Source of the DNA: Cupriavidus phytohabitans
GTDB taxonomy: Bacteria; Pseudomonadota; Gammaproteobacteria; Burkholderiales; Burkholderiaceae
Assembly (NCBI RefSeq): GCF_000426345.1
Contig: NZ_AUFE01000001.1
Span: 62,001-126,000, forward strand
Length of the DNA: 64,000 bases
Direction: 5' to 3'
Part shown: piece after piece, positions 17,599-25,442 of the stretch
Position numbering within the stretch: the stretch's first letter is position 1
Layout: each line of letters opens with the position of its first letter
Translations under genes and position numbers: made by a program
The notes under the pieces: generated by a model
Seen by the model: only the letters and a program-made list of their open reading frames with translations
Databases searched by the model: none
What the model was told of the DNA's origin: nothing

Positions 17599-18243
17599 AT
17601 GAAAGCAACCATCGCCCCCGCGCTGCTGGCGCTCGCCTTGCTCGGTGCCGGCAACGCCAGCGCCGCACCGCAGGACATCAAGCTGCCCGCGGAAAACGTC
17701 AAGCTCAAACCCGCCAAGCTGCCGGGCTATGGCATCGCCATGCAGAAATGCGCGATCTGCCATTCGGCCGACTACGTCTCCTACCAGCCGCCCGGGCTGA
17801 GCCTGGCGCAGTGGACTGCCGAGATGAAGAAGATGCAGCAGGCCTATGGCGCGCCGATCGACGACGCCGAGGTCGAGCAGCTCGGTGCCTACCTGGCCGT
17901 GGCCTATGGCTCGGCCAAGGCGAAGGACCCCGAGATCGTCGCGATCGCGCAGAAGGCGGGCAAACCGGCGGTGCCTGCCTCCGCCGCTCCCGGCGTCGAC
18001 GTGCAGGGACTGCTGGCGAAGAATGCCTGCCTGAGCTGCCACGGCGTGACGCAGAAGGTCGTCGGGCCGGCCTACCATGAGGTCGCCGTGCGCTACAAGA
18101 ACGACGCGCAGGCCCAGGCAAAGCTCGAAGCCAGTATCCGCGGCGGCAGCAACGGCAAGTGGGGCGCGGCGCCAATGCCGCCATTTGCCAGCCTGAAGCC
18201 GGAAGAAGTGCGCGCGTTGGCGACATACGTGCGCCAGCAATAA
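17599..18243 (+). CDS. sorB: Periplasmic c-type cytochrome, SorB-like electron acceptor
   Basis: 214-residue exported protein: signal peptide residues 1-23 (LALALLGAGNASA). It has two haem-binding motifs, CAICH (51-55) and CLSCH (144-148), with C-terminal haem-ligand candidates in APMPPFASL. It should take electrons from SorA and pass them toward the respiratory chain. The classical SorB is a small mono-haem protein, so this is a larger di-haem version. Ribosome site GAGGAA. A hairpin terminator follows at 18261-18283. Confidence 0.87.
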   Translation: MKATIAPALLALALLGAGNASAAPQDIKLPAENVKLKPAKLPGYGIAMQKCAICHSADYVSYQPPGLSLAQWTAEMKKMQQAYGAPIDDAEVEQLGAYLAVAYGSAKAKDPEIVAIAQKAGKPAVPASAAPGVDVQGLLAKNACLSCHGVTQKVVGPAYHEVAVRYKNDAQAQAKLEASIRGGSNGKWGAAPMPPFASLKPEEVRALATYVRQQ

Positions 18244-18260
18244 TTTTCCACGGCAACCAG

Positions 18261-18290
18261 CGCCCCGGCTCTTCGCCGGGGCGTTTGCAT
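18261..18290 (+). terminator. Rho-independent terminator after sorAB
   Basis: Perfect 9-bp stem CGCCCCGGC (18261-18269) and GCCGGGGCG (18275-18283), five-base loop TCTTC, followed by TTTGCATTT. It closes the sorAB unit 17 bp after the sorB stop. Confidence 0.8.
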
Positions 18291-18323
18291 TTCTCCTTGC
18301 CACGCGCGACGTGCCCCCTATAC

Positions 18324-18339
18324 TTAGCCACATGGCTAA
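18324..18339 (+). promoter_or_regulatory. Dyad overlapping the ArsR start codon
   Basis: Perfect arms TTAGCCA (18324-18330) and TGGCTAA (18333-18339) with two bases between. The ATG (18332-18334) lies inside the dyad. Its position suggests autorepression by the ArsR protein. Confidence 0.6.
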
Positions 18340-18718
18340 CCATCATGCCGCGCTTCCTGCGGTTCCCGAGCTGTCCGACGTCTTCTACGCGCTGGCCGAT
18401 CCCACCCGCCGCGCCGTCGTCACCATGCTCGGGCGCGGTCCGGAAACGGTCTCGGCACTGGCGGCGCCGTTCGCGATGGCGCTGCCCTCGTTCCTGAAGC
18501 ACCTCCAGGTGCTGGAGCGCAGCGGCCTGATCCGCTCGCGCAAGATGGGGCGCGTGCGCACCTGCGAGCTGGTGCCGCAGCCGCTGAGCGAAGCGCGGCA
18601 ATGGCTGGCCGATCAACACGCGCTTTGGGAGGCCCGCACCGACCGACTCGCCACCTTCGTCGAAGCGCTTCACCAGGAGGAACTGTCCGATGCCGAACGG
18701 AAACAACGCAAGCCCTGA
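18332..18718 (+). CDS. ArsR-family regulator paired with a SRPBCC protein
   Basis: 128-residue winged-helix repressor: VFYALADPTRRAVVTMLGRG, then ALPSFLKHLQVLERSGLIRSRK as the recognition region. No metal-binding CxC motif is visible, so it belongs to the metal-independent ArsR/SmtB branch usually found with an AHSA1/SRPBCC partner. It overlaps the SRPBCC gene by 29 bp and is probably co-transcribed and translationally coupled. Start at 18332, inside the dyad, so little room remains for a ribosome site; a leaderless or short-leader mRNA is possible. Confidence 0.87.
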   Translation: MANHHAALPAVPELSDVFYALADPTRRAVVTMLGRGPETVSALAAPFAMALPSFLKHLQVLERSGLIRSRKMGRVRTCELVPQPLSEARQWLADQHALWEARTDRLATFVEALHQEELSDAERKQRKP

Positions 18719-19178
18719 AGCCACCCAGGACCTGGTCATCTCGCGCCTGCTCAAGGCCCCGCGCGCCAAGGTCTGGCGCGCGTGGAGCGATCCGGAGCTG
18801 CTCAAGCAATGGTGGTGCCCCAAGCCCTGGACCACCGAGGTGCGCGCCTTCGACATGCGCCCGGGCGGCGCCTTCCATACCGTCATGCAGGGCCCCGACG
18901 GCGGCACCAGCGACAATCCCGGCTGCTTCCTGGAGGTGGTGCCGATGGAGCGCATCGTCTCCACCTCGGCGCTGGTGGCGGGCTATCGGCCGGCCACGCC
19001 CTGGCTGTCGATGACCGCGGTCATCACCATGGAAGACGAAGGCGACGGCACGCGCTACACCGCGCGCGTGATGCATCCGGACGAAGCCACGCGCAAGCGG
19101 CACGAAGAACTGGGCTTCCACGAGGGCTGGAATATCTGCATCACGCAGCTGGAGGAATTCGCCTCGCAGCTGAAATAA
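18690..19178 (+). CDS. SRPBCC/AHSA1-domain protein
   Basis: 162-residue protein with a START-like hydrophobic-cavity fold (AHSA1/CalC family): ISRLLKAPRAKVWRAWSDPE at the start, FDMRPGGAFHTVM in the middle and GFHEGWNICITQLEEFA at the end. Function of family members in ArsR-SRPBCC pairs is not settled; ligand binding or detoxification is possible. The ATG at 18690 has AGGAGGA upstream and overlaps the ArsR gene. It ends 30 bp from the convergent universal stress protein gene. Confidence 0.85.
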   Translation: MPNGNNASPEATQDLVISRLLKAPRAKVWRAWSDPELLKQWWCPKPWTTEVRAFDMRPGGAFHTVMQGPDGGTSDNPGCFLEVVPMERIVSTSALVAGYRPATPWLSMTAVITMEDEGDGTRYTARVMHPDEATRKRHEELGFHEGWNICITQLEEFASQLK

Positions 19179-19208
19179 CACACGCCATTGCGCCCCGGCG
19201 CGTGGTGT

Positions 19209-20045
19209 TCAGTGCGAGAACAGCACCGGCACGGTCATCGACTGCAGCAGCACGCGGGTCACGCCGCCAAGGACCAGTTCGCGCAGCCGGCCATGGCCGT
19301 AGGCGCCCATCACGATCAGGTCGGCGCCAAAGTCCGCGGCGCGCGACAGGATCAGTTCGCCGATGGTCATGTCGGCGCCCCCAGGGCCATGCTCGATCTC
19401 GACCGAGGCACCCTGCCTCTCAAGCACCCGCACCGCGTGTCCGAGCGGCGTGGCATCGGCGCGCAACTCCCTGGCGGCGGTATGGGCGCCGAGTATGCGG
19501 ACTTGCGCGCCAGCCAGCAGAGGCAGCGCGTCGTGCAGCGCGCGCGCGGCCTCTCGACTGCCGTTCCAGGCCAGCAGCACGCGTGTGCCGATGATGCTGA
19601 ACTCGCCGGCGCACGGGACCACCAGCAAGGGCCGGCCAGATTCCAGCAGCAGCGCTTCCAGCAACTGTCTGGCAACCGGGCCTTCGACGTTGTCGCCATC
19701 GTACTGGCCGGACACGATCAGCCCGGCCTCGCGCGCTTCGCGCAGTGCCAGCGTGACGGGGTCGCGATCGACCGCACGCCATTCGGCCACGACCCCCAGT
19801 TCGCGGGTGGCGGCCTCGAAGGCGCAATGCATGTTTTCGCGCTGCAGCCGGCGGCGCTCCTGGTCTTCGGCCAGGCAGCGCTGGGCATTGTCCATGCGGT
19901 AGGACCAGGCGGGGTCGGGCACGCGCCCGGCCAGCAGGCCGATCAAGGGGCAGCAGGCAGCGCTGGCGAGGCGGCCGGCAAGGTGCAGACGGCGGGAGGA
20001 CTGAGGATTGCCGTCCAGGTGGACCAGGATGCTGTCGTAGGCCAT
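19209..20045 (-). CDS. Tandem universal stress protein (UspA family)
   Basis: 278-residue cytoplasmic protein made of two UspA domains: the first from MAYDSILVHLDGNPQSS and the second from about residue 155 (RVLLAWNGSREAARAL). The C-terminal domain keeps the nucleotide-binding pattern GAYGHG followed nine residues later by GGVT, close to the G-2x-G-9x-G(S/T) motif. Start at 20045 with GAGGG upstream; an upstream in-frame extension is not protein-like. It is convergent with the SRPBCC gene. Role in stress survival is known for the family only in general terms. Confidence 0.88.
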   Translation of the reverse strand: MAYDSILVHLDGNPQSSRRLHLAGRLASAACCPLIGLLAGRVPDPAWSYRMDNAQRCLAEDQERRRLQRENMHCAFEAATRELGVVAEWRAVDRDPVTLALREAREAGLIVSGQYDGDNVEGPVARQLLEALLLESGRPLLVVPCAGEFSIIGTRVLLAWNGSREAARALHDALPLLAGAQVRILGAHTAARELRADATPLGHAVRVLERQGASVEIEHGPGGADMTIGELILSRAADFGADLIVMGAYGHGRLRELVLGGVTRVLLQSMTVPVLFSH

Positions 20046-20218
20046 GATGCCCTCGCTTCGGTCTTGGTTGCAGGTTGCATCCAGTCTAGGCCGCAAGACC
20101 GATTGGGCCTTGACCCGCGTCAAGGCGGCCGGAGCCCGCGCTTCATCCGGCCGGCACGAAAAGGGACAAGAAATGCGACAAGAAACGGACGACAGGCGCC
20201 ATTCGCCGCCAGCATCAC

Positions 20219-20527
20219 TCAATCGTCGTGGTCTTCGTGCCAGTGGCGCCATTCACGCTCGCGCCGCTTCTGTTCGCGCCATTCGCGCTCGCGCCACTTG
20301 CGCTCCCGCCATCGCTGTTCGCGCCAGTCGTCGTAATAGCCCGGCGCCACGACCACCGGCTGTGGCGGGGCCACGTAGACCGGCGCCGGCTCGTAGTAGA
20401 CCGGGGGCGGCGCCACGGCATAGCCGGGAATGCCGATGCCGATATCGACGTTGACGCGGGCCTGGGCGGTGCCCGGGCCCATGACTGCGATGCCTGCCAG
20501 AGCGCAGGCGGCCAGAATGCTTCGCAT
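20219..20527 (-). CDS. Small exported protein with a Trp-Arg-Glu repeat tail
   Basis: 102-residue protein. A signal peptide (MRSILAACALAGIAVMGPGTAQA) is followed by a Pro/Tyr/Val-rich segment (PPPVYYEPAPVYVAPPQPVV) and a highly charged tail in which WRE-like units recur (WREQRWRERKWREREW), ending in HWHEDHDD. The ATG at 20527 has a strong GGAGG site. Such PXPV-type exported proteins are common in beta-proteobacteria and have no known function. The tail could bind metal or nucleic acid; that is speculation. Confidence 0.75.
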   Translation of the reverse strand: MRSILAACALAGIAVMGPGTAQARVNVDIGIGIPGYAVAPPPVYYEPAPVYVAPPQPVVVAPGYYDDWREQRWRERKWREREWREQKRREREWRHWHEDHDD

Positions 20528-20980
20528 GGTGATGTCCTCCTGGCCGGCAATGTAGCGGCGCCCCGCGGCGGCAGGTGTTCGCAGAAGGTTAGGCACGTAG
20601 CAACGTGTAACCGCACCGGCGCTTTTGCTGCGCTGGTGCTTGCCCTTGCTGTCGGCCTTTCTGCGTCCGCTGCCCGGCGCTGCTCCAGGAACTGCATCGG
20701 CGCACTGCCCGCGCGCGCCGTGCGCCCACGCCGGACGGGCACCAGCAAGGCCACCGACGCGCTGTCGCAACTCCAGTCGGCCAGCACTCGCGCTTCGGGC
20801 TCAAGGTGGAGGTGGAGGTCGGCGTGGAAGCGGTGGCACAGCCATCGCGCGCGTAATTAACCCGCTCACGCGTGCTTGGCAAGACTGGTAAATCACCGTT
20901 GCAAAAACAAACAGAATGTCAGGTGCCTCGGCGCTAAAGTGGTCTTTCCCATGCCTGAAGGCTATTTTGGAGGTACACGC
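20528..20980. other. 453-bp intergenic region between divergent small exported proteins
   Basis: It should contain the promoters of both flanking genes. The only structure I see is an imperfect dyad at 20588-20611, with GTTA and CACGT on the left and ACGTG and TAAC on the right. The open frames here have no ribosome sites, family signals or sensible composition, so I call no gene. Confidence 0.5.
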
Positions 20981-21370
20981 ATGAAGCAACATCTGGCGAA
21001 ATCCCTGTTGATGGCTGGCGCGATGGTCGCGTCCTACCCGCTGTTCGCACAGCAGGCCCAGCCCCTTCAACCGGCCCAGCCGATGCAAGCCACGCAACCG
21101 ATGCCAGCCACTCAGCCGGCGCCGTCCGCGCAGCCGATGCAAGCCATGCCGGGCGCTGCGCCGTCTGCCCAGGTCGCGCAGGCCCCGGGCGCAGCCAGCC
21201 CGTACGCACCGGCAGGCCAGCCCGCTCAGCCGGGCATGGCACCCGCCCCTGTCGATCCGATGCAGGCAAGCGCGCCTGGCAGCGCCGTCGACCCCGCCAG
21301 CATGAGCCTGGCCCCCGATGCGCTCGGCACCCGCCTGGGCCTGCGCAGCGCGTTCCTCGACGGCGCCTGA
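20981..21370 (+). CDS. Small exported Gln/Pro/Ala/Met-rich repetitive protein
   Basis: 129-residue protein: signal peptide (KSLLMAGAMVASYPLFAQQ) and then a low-complexity region with a repeating QPMQAT / QPMPAT / QPAPSA / QPMQAM unit (about 27-56), followed by an Ala/Pro-rich stretch and a folded-looking C-terminus ALGTRLGLRSAFLDGA. ATG at 20981 has a strong GGAGG site; an earlier in-frame start at 20876 is not supported. Function unknown. Repeated hexapeptides are encoded by repeated DNA, so copy number may vary between strains. Confidence 0.75.
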   Translation: MKQHLAKSLLMAGAMVASYPLFAQQAQPLQPAQPMQATQPMPATQPAPSAQPMQAMPGAAPSAQVAQAPGAASPYAPAGQPAQPGMAPAPVDPMQASAPGSAVDPASMSLAPDALGTRLGLRSAFLDGA

Positions 21371-21441
21371 CGCCAGCCCCCCGCGCGTCAACGGCGGGCG
21401 CAAGCTGTGGTAGCGTAGCGCCCTGCCGATTTGACGCCACC

Positions 21442-21666
21442 ATGACTCCGTTCGATTCCGACGCACTGAAGCGGCTGGTCATCGTCACCATGCCCTACGG
21501 CAAGTACAAGGGCACGGTGATCGCCGACCTGCCAGGCAACTACCTGAACTGGTTCGCCCGCGAAGGCTTCCCGCCAGGGGAGATTGGCGGGCTGCTGGCG
21601 CTGATGCACGAGCTCGACCACAACGGGCTGTCGCACCTGCTCAAGCCGTTGCGCGGACGCGGCTAG
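21442..21666 (+). CDS. DUF3820 family protein
   Basis: 74-residue protein with the typical motif MPYGKYKGTVIADLPGNYLNWFAREGFP (17-44, split here by domain signature PYGKYKG and LPGNYLNWF). It matches DUF3820, described as a putative quorum-sensing-regulated virulence factor family, although its biochemical role is not known. The stop is 11 bp from the convergent gamma-glutamyltransferase gene. A good ribosome site is not obvious. Confidence 0.8.
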   Translation: MTPFDSDALKRLVIVTMPYGKYKGTVIADLPGNYLNWFAREGFPPGEIGGLLALMHELDHNGLSHLLKPLRGRG

Positions 21667-21677
21667 CACCGCGCCGG

Positions 21678-23396
21678 CTACAGTCCCAGCGCGCGGCCGT
21701 CGCTGCGCGGGTCGTGCGCGCCGGCAAGCTGCCCTTGCGAACCGATCCGGATCGCGCCCGGATGCCCGGCCAGCTGGCTCTGCGCCGGGATCGGGCTCAG
21801 CTGGTGGCCACGCGCCGCCAGTTCACTGAACACCTGCCGGCCGGCGTCCTGCTCCAGCTTGAGGCTGTCGCGGCTGTCGGAGAAGGTCTTGCCCAGCAGG
21901 AAGCGCGGCCGGCCGAGCGCGGTCAGCGGATCCATGCCGTAGTCGATCATCCGCGTCAGCACCGCCGCCAACGTCTGCGGCTGCCCGTCGGCGCCCTGCG
22001 TCCCGTACAGCAGCCGAGGTCGGCCGTTCTTCAGGTAGATACCCGGATTCAGCGTGTGAAAAGGCCGCTTGCCGCCCCGCAGCACGTTGGGGCTGGCGGG
22101 ATCGAGGCTGAACGACGCGCCGCGGTTGTGCCAGAGCACGCCCGTGTCGCCCACCACCACGCCGCTGCCCCAGTCGAAATACACCGTCTGCAGCATGCTG
22201 ACGCAGCGGCCCTCGCGGTCGGCCGCGCCGATATACACGGTATCGCCGGGTTGGTAGACATGCGGCCACGGCATGGCGCGCGCCATGCGGATGCGTTGCG
22301 CCTGCGCATCCAGGTGCCGGCGCGACAGCAGCCGGTCCACCGGCACGTCGACAAAATCGGGGTCGGCAACGTAGCGGTTTCGATCGAGGAACGCCAGCTT
22401 CACGGCTTCGACCAGCAGGTGGTAGTAGTCGGCACTGCCTTCGGGCACGGCCGACAGGTCGAAGCGGTCGAGGATCCCCATGATCTCCAGCGTCGTCACG
22501 CCCTGCGTGGGCGGACGCAGGCCCAGCAGTTCGCCGCCACGGTAGGCAACGCGCAGCGGCACTTCCTCGCGCGCCTGGCAGCGTGCCAGGTCGCTGGCGC
22601 GCAACGGCGAGCCGGCCTGCGCCAGCCCTGCCGCGAGCCTGCCGGCGATGTCGCCCTCATAGAACTCCCGTCCGCCCTGCGTTGCCAGCCGGTCCAGCGT
22701 GCGCGCCAGTTCGGGCTGGCGGAACATTGCGCCCGGCTTCGGCATGCGTCCGTCCGGGGCAAACACGCGGCCGAAACCGCCCCAGGCCGGCAGGTCCGCG
22801 GCGCGGAACTCCTGCCAGAAGCATTGCGACGGCGTGACCGGGAACCCGTTGGCGGCGTACTCGCTGGCGCGCCCCAGCAGGCTCGACCATGACTGGGTAC
22901 CGCCCCACTGGCTCTTGCTGAAGGCAAAGGCACGGTCCCAGATCGCGACCGTCGCGGCCGCGGTCAGCGCGGCGCCCGGCCCGCGCAACGGGATGGCGCC
23001 GCTGTAGCCCGATGTCTCGGCGGCGGCCTGCCCGATCCCCGAGAACGAGCGCACATTGCCGTCGCGGTCGCTGATCACCAGGAAGGCATCGCCGCCCAGC
23101 CCGGTGAAATGCGGATAGGTCACGCTCAGCACCGCGCCGATCGCAATTGCGGCCTCGATCGCATTGCCGCCAGCCTTCAGCACTTCCAGCCCGGCCTGGC
23201 TGGCGAGCCCATGCGGGCTGGTGACCATGCCCGCATCCGAATGCGCCAGTCCGCTGCGCGCCGCGGGCGCGGCGTCCTGCGCCGCCTCGGCGCTTGCCGG
23301 CGCGAGGATCGTGCTGCCCGCCAGCGCTGCGGAACTTGCCAGGAAAGCCCTGCGCGAGGTGCCGCCGCAGGGATCGGCTTCAATCATATGTTCCAT
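21678..23396 (-). CDS. Exported gamma-glutamyltransferase-family protein
   Basis: 572-residue Ntn-hydrolase of the gamma-glutamyltranspeptidase family. A Tat/Sec-like signal (SRRAFLASSAALAGSTILAP) precedes GLEVLKAGGNAIEAAIAIGAVLSV. The self-processing threonine is probably in QPGDTVYIGAADREG, giving large and small subunits, and the small subunit carries FHTLNPGIYL. The start at 23396 has GGGGAG upstream. It is the last gene of the deaminase-DUF1097 cluster. The usual THF start of the small subunit is replaced by TVYI, so activity may be amidase- or acylase-like. Confidence 0.83.
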   Translation of the reverse strand: MEHMIEADPCGGTSRRAFLASSAALAGSTILAPASAEAAQDAAPAARSGLAHSDAGMVTSPHGLASQAGLEVLKAGGNAIEAAIAIGAVLSVTYPHFTGLGGDAFLVISDRDGNVRSFSGIGQAAAETSGYSGAIPLRGPGAALTAAATVAIWDRAFAFSKSQWGGTQSWSSLLGRASEYAANGFPVTPSQCFWQEFRAADLPAWGGFGRVFAPDGRMPKPGAMFRQPELARTLDRLATQGGREFYEGDIAGRLAAGLAQAGSPLRASDLARCQAREEVPLRVAYRGGELLGLRPPTQGVTTLEIMGILDRFDLSAVPEGSADYYHLLVEAVKLAFLDRNRYVADPDFVDVPVDRLLSRRHLDAQAQRIRMARAMPWPHVYQPGDTVYIGAADREGRCVSMLQTVYFDWGSGVVVGDTGVLWHNRGASFSLDPASPNVLRGGKRPFHTLNPGIYLKNGRPRLLYGTQGADGQPQTLAAVLTRMIDYGMDPLTALGRPRFLLGKTFSDSRDSLKLEQDAGRQVFSELAARGHQLSPIPAQSQLAGHPGAIRIGSQGQLAGAHDPRSDGRALGL

Positions 23397-23473
23397 GTCC
23401 ACTCCCCCGAATCGGCTGCGCCGTGCTGTCGCCGCGCGGGCAGCCGCGATGATGATGACGATGCGATGGCGGC

Positions 23474-24010
23474 TCAGGCCTCGCGCTTGCGCGCCTGCCA
23501 TGGGCGCTCGACCAGGCTTTCCGGCGCCGAGTAGCGCGCCTTGATCCAGGCATAGGCGGGGCCCATTGCATTCATGGCGACGACGGCACCGAGCGCGGCG
23601 ACCGGATCGCCCGGCGCGGGCCCGAAGCCGCCGAACAGCGTGGCGAAGTACGAGGCGAAGCCGAAGAACATCCCGGGGATAAAGCGCAGCGTGTAAAAGA
23701 CGCGCGCCAGGAACATCATGCTGGCGTTGAGCATGAACAGGATCACCATCTCCGCCGCGATCAGCGCCGGCCCCGAGAACTGCTCGGCCGCCTGCCTGAA
23801 GCACAGCACGATCACGAACGCGAACAGCGACCCCACCGGCAAGGTCGGCCAGATCTTCTTCAGGTTCTCCGGCGTGGGCCCGCCCATGGCAAAGGTCGCG
23901 GCCCAGCTGATAAAGATGGCCCACGGCGGCAGGTGCGAGGCATGCGCGGCAATGGGAACGGTGGTGATGGCCAGCAGCGAGGCCACGACTTCGGCAGGCA
24001 GCTTCTTCAT
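23474..24010 (-). CDS. DUF1097 membrane protein
   Basis: 178-residue protein with four to five membrane segments: LPPWAIFISWAATFAMGG, VGSLFAFVIVLCF, LIAAEMVILFMLNASMMFLA and GPAPGDPVAALGAVVAMNAM. This matches DUF1097. Its role is unknown, but the family sits near amine and nucleobase catabolic genes, and it may be a small permease. Ribosome site AAGGAG is visible. It is 27 bp downstream of the deaminase gene and 77 bp before the gamma-glutamyltransferase. Confidence 0.82.
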   Translation of the reverse strand: MKKLPAEVVASLLAITTVPIAAHASHLPPWAIFISWAATFAMGGPTPENLKKIWPTLPVGSLFAFVIVLCFRQAAEQFSGPALIAAEMVILFMLNASMMFLARVFYTLRFIPGMFFGFASYFATLFGGFGPAPGDPVAALGAVVAMNAMGPAYAWIKARYSAPESLVERPWQARKREA

Positions 24011-24037
24011 GATCGTCTCCTTGTGGGTTGGGGCGGT

Positions 24038-25306
24038 TCAGTGCGCGCAGCAGCGGTGCCGGCGGATGTCGCAGCGGTGCTGCGTCACCACCGTGATCCG
24101 CCCGCGCTTGACCACCCACAGGCGCGGCGGAATGTCGATCAGCGCGTCCGCTACCTTGAAGGTGTCGAGGATCACGATATCGGCCTGCCGGCCCACTTCG
24201 AGGCCATAGCTGTCGTGCAGCCCGATCGCGCGCGCGGCGTTGTGCGTGCCCATGCCGAGCACCGCGAGCTGGTGCTCCGGCACGCCGAACTGCGCCACGT
24301 GCGCAAGCATGTTGCCGATCTGCAGCATGTCGGCCTTGCCGAACGGCGTGAAGGCATTGCGGATGTTGTTGGACGAATACGCCACGTTGACCCCGCCGTG
24401 ATGCAGCGCCTTCACCGGCGTCAGCCCGCGGCGCTGGTTCTGCTGGTCCTTGCGCCCGCCCAGGTACAGGTCGGTCGCCGGCAGGGTCACGATGCTGATG
24501 CCGGCCTCGCGCAATTGCGCCACCAGCGGCTCCAGCTGCGCCGTGTCGAGCGCGCCCAGGCTGGTCACATGCCCGAGCGAGACGCGGCCCTGGTAGCCGC
24601 ATTCAATGGTCTTTTGTGCGATGTAGTCCACCGCGGCAAAGCGCTGGTCGGCGGTGTCGTCGGCAAAATCGGCATGCATGTCGACCGGCGCGTCATAGCG
24701 TTGCGCCAGCTCGAACACCATGTCGATATGGCGCACGGTATCGGCCCAGCTCAGCTCGTTGTACGGGCAGCCGCCGACCACGTCCGCGCCCATGTCCATG
24801 GCCTCGATCATCAGCTCGCGCGTGCCCTGCGACTTCAGGATGCCCTCCTGCGGGAAGGCCACGATCTGCAGGTCGAGCAGGTCCTGGTACTCCGCCTTGA
24901 GTTCCAGCAGCGTCTCCACCCCGACCAGCCCCTGGATCAGGTCGACGTCGGGATGGGCGCGGATCGCCACGGTGCCATGCCTGACCGCCATGTCCAGCAC
25001 CTGGCGCGAGCGGTCCAGCACATCGTGCCGCTGCTGCTTGCTCTTCAGGATGCCGGTGACGCGGATGGCCTCGTCCAGCGTGCCCAGCCGGGCGGGCAGC
25101 CGGCGATGCAGCAGCGCCTTGTCCAGGTGCAGGTGCGGTTCCACCAGGCCCGGGATGGCGACGCGGCCGCCGGCTTCGATCACTTCGTGCGCCGGCGCGT
25201 CGATGCCCGGCTCGATGGCGGCAATGCGCCCGTCGCGGATGGCGATATCGGTCAGGGGCGCGTCGTCGCGGACGCACGCATCCCGGATCAGCAGGTCCAG
25301 CTGCAT
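24038..25306 (-). CDS. Cytosine-deaminase-like amidohydrolase
   Basis: 422-residue amidohydrolase of the CodA/AtzC group. The metal motif is GLVEPHLHLDKALL, and other ligand regions are MHADFADDTADQ and SLGHVTSLG. It should deaminate or deamidate a nitrogenous compound; cytosine deaminase and N-isopropylammelide hydrolase are relatives. The C-terminus is unusual: RCDIRRHRCCAH, rich in Cys and His. The ATG at 25306 has AAGGAG upstream, which is part of a 9-bp inverted repeat in the leader (25317-25363). First gene of the deaminase, DUF1097, gamma-glutamyltransferase group. Confidence 0.83.
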   Translation of the reverse strand: MQLDLLIRDACVRDDAPLTDIAIRDGRIAAIEPGIDAPAHEVIEAGGRVAIPGLVEPHLHLDKALLHRRLPARLGTLDEAIRVTGILKSKQQRHDVLDRSRQVLDMAVRHGTVAIRAHPDVDLIQGLVGVETLLELKAEYQDLLDLQIVAFPQEGILKSQGTRELMIEAMDMGADVVGGCPYNELSWADTVRHIDMVFELAQRYDAPVDMHADFADDTADQRFAAVDYIAQKTIECGYQGRVSLGHVTSLGALDTAQLEPLVAQLREAGISIVTLPATDLYLGGRKDQQNQRRGLTPVKALHHGGVNVAYSSNNIRNAFTPFGKADMLQIGNMLAHVAQFGVPEHQLAVLGMGTHNAARAIGLHDSYGLEVGRQADIVILDTFKVADALIDIPPRLWVVKRGRITVVTQHRCDIRRHRCCAH

Positions 25307-25316
25307 GGCGTGTCTC

Positions 25317-25363
25317 CTTCAGGTCTTGTCGTTCTGCCGGAGCCGCTGCTCCGTGACCTGAAG
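25317..25363 (-). promoter_or_regulatory. Structured leader upstream of the deaminase operon
   Basis: Perfect 9-bp inverted repeat CTTCAGGTC (25317-25325) and GACCTGAAG (25355-25363), 29 bases apart, with a nested 5-bp hairpin GGAGC (25339-25343) and GCTCC (25348-25352). The start-proximal arm overlaps the ribosome site (read on the minus strand as GACCTGAAGGAG), so the stem could hide it. Either an RNA switch-like leader or a DNA operator would produce this pattern. Confidence 0.5.
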
Positions 25364-25442
25364 CGTAGGTGCCGGCGTGCGCCGGCTGCATCAGGATCGG
25401 CTGAATTCGACCTAAGGATCGGCCTAGCTGCGCTGCACAAAC

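Noticed and set aside
20876..20980. Upstream extension of the repetitive exported protein
   Set aside because: The region before the GGAGG-preceded ATG at 20981 is not signal-like; a signal peptide begins exactly at that ATG.
20528..20980. Possible small genes or RNA in the gap
   Set aside because: Only one imperfect dyad is visible; open frames lack start signals and sensible composition.
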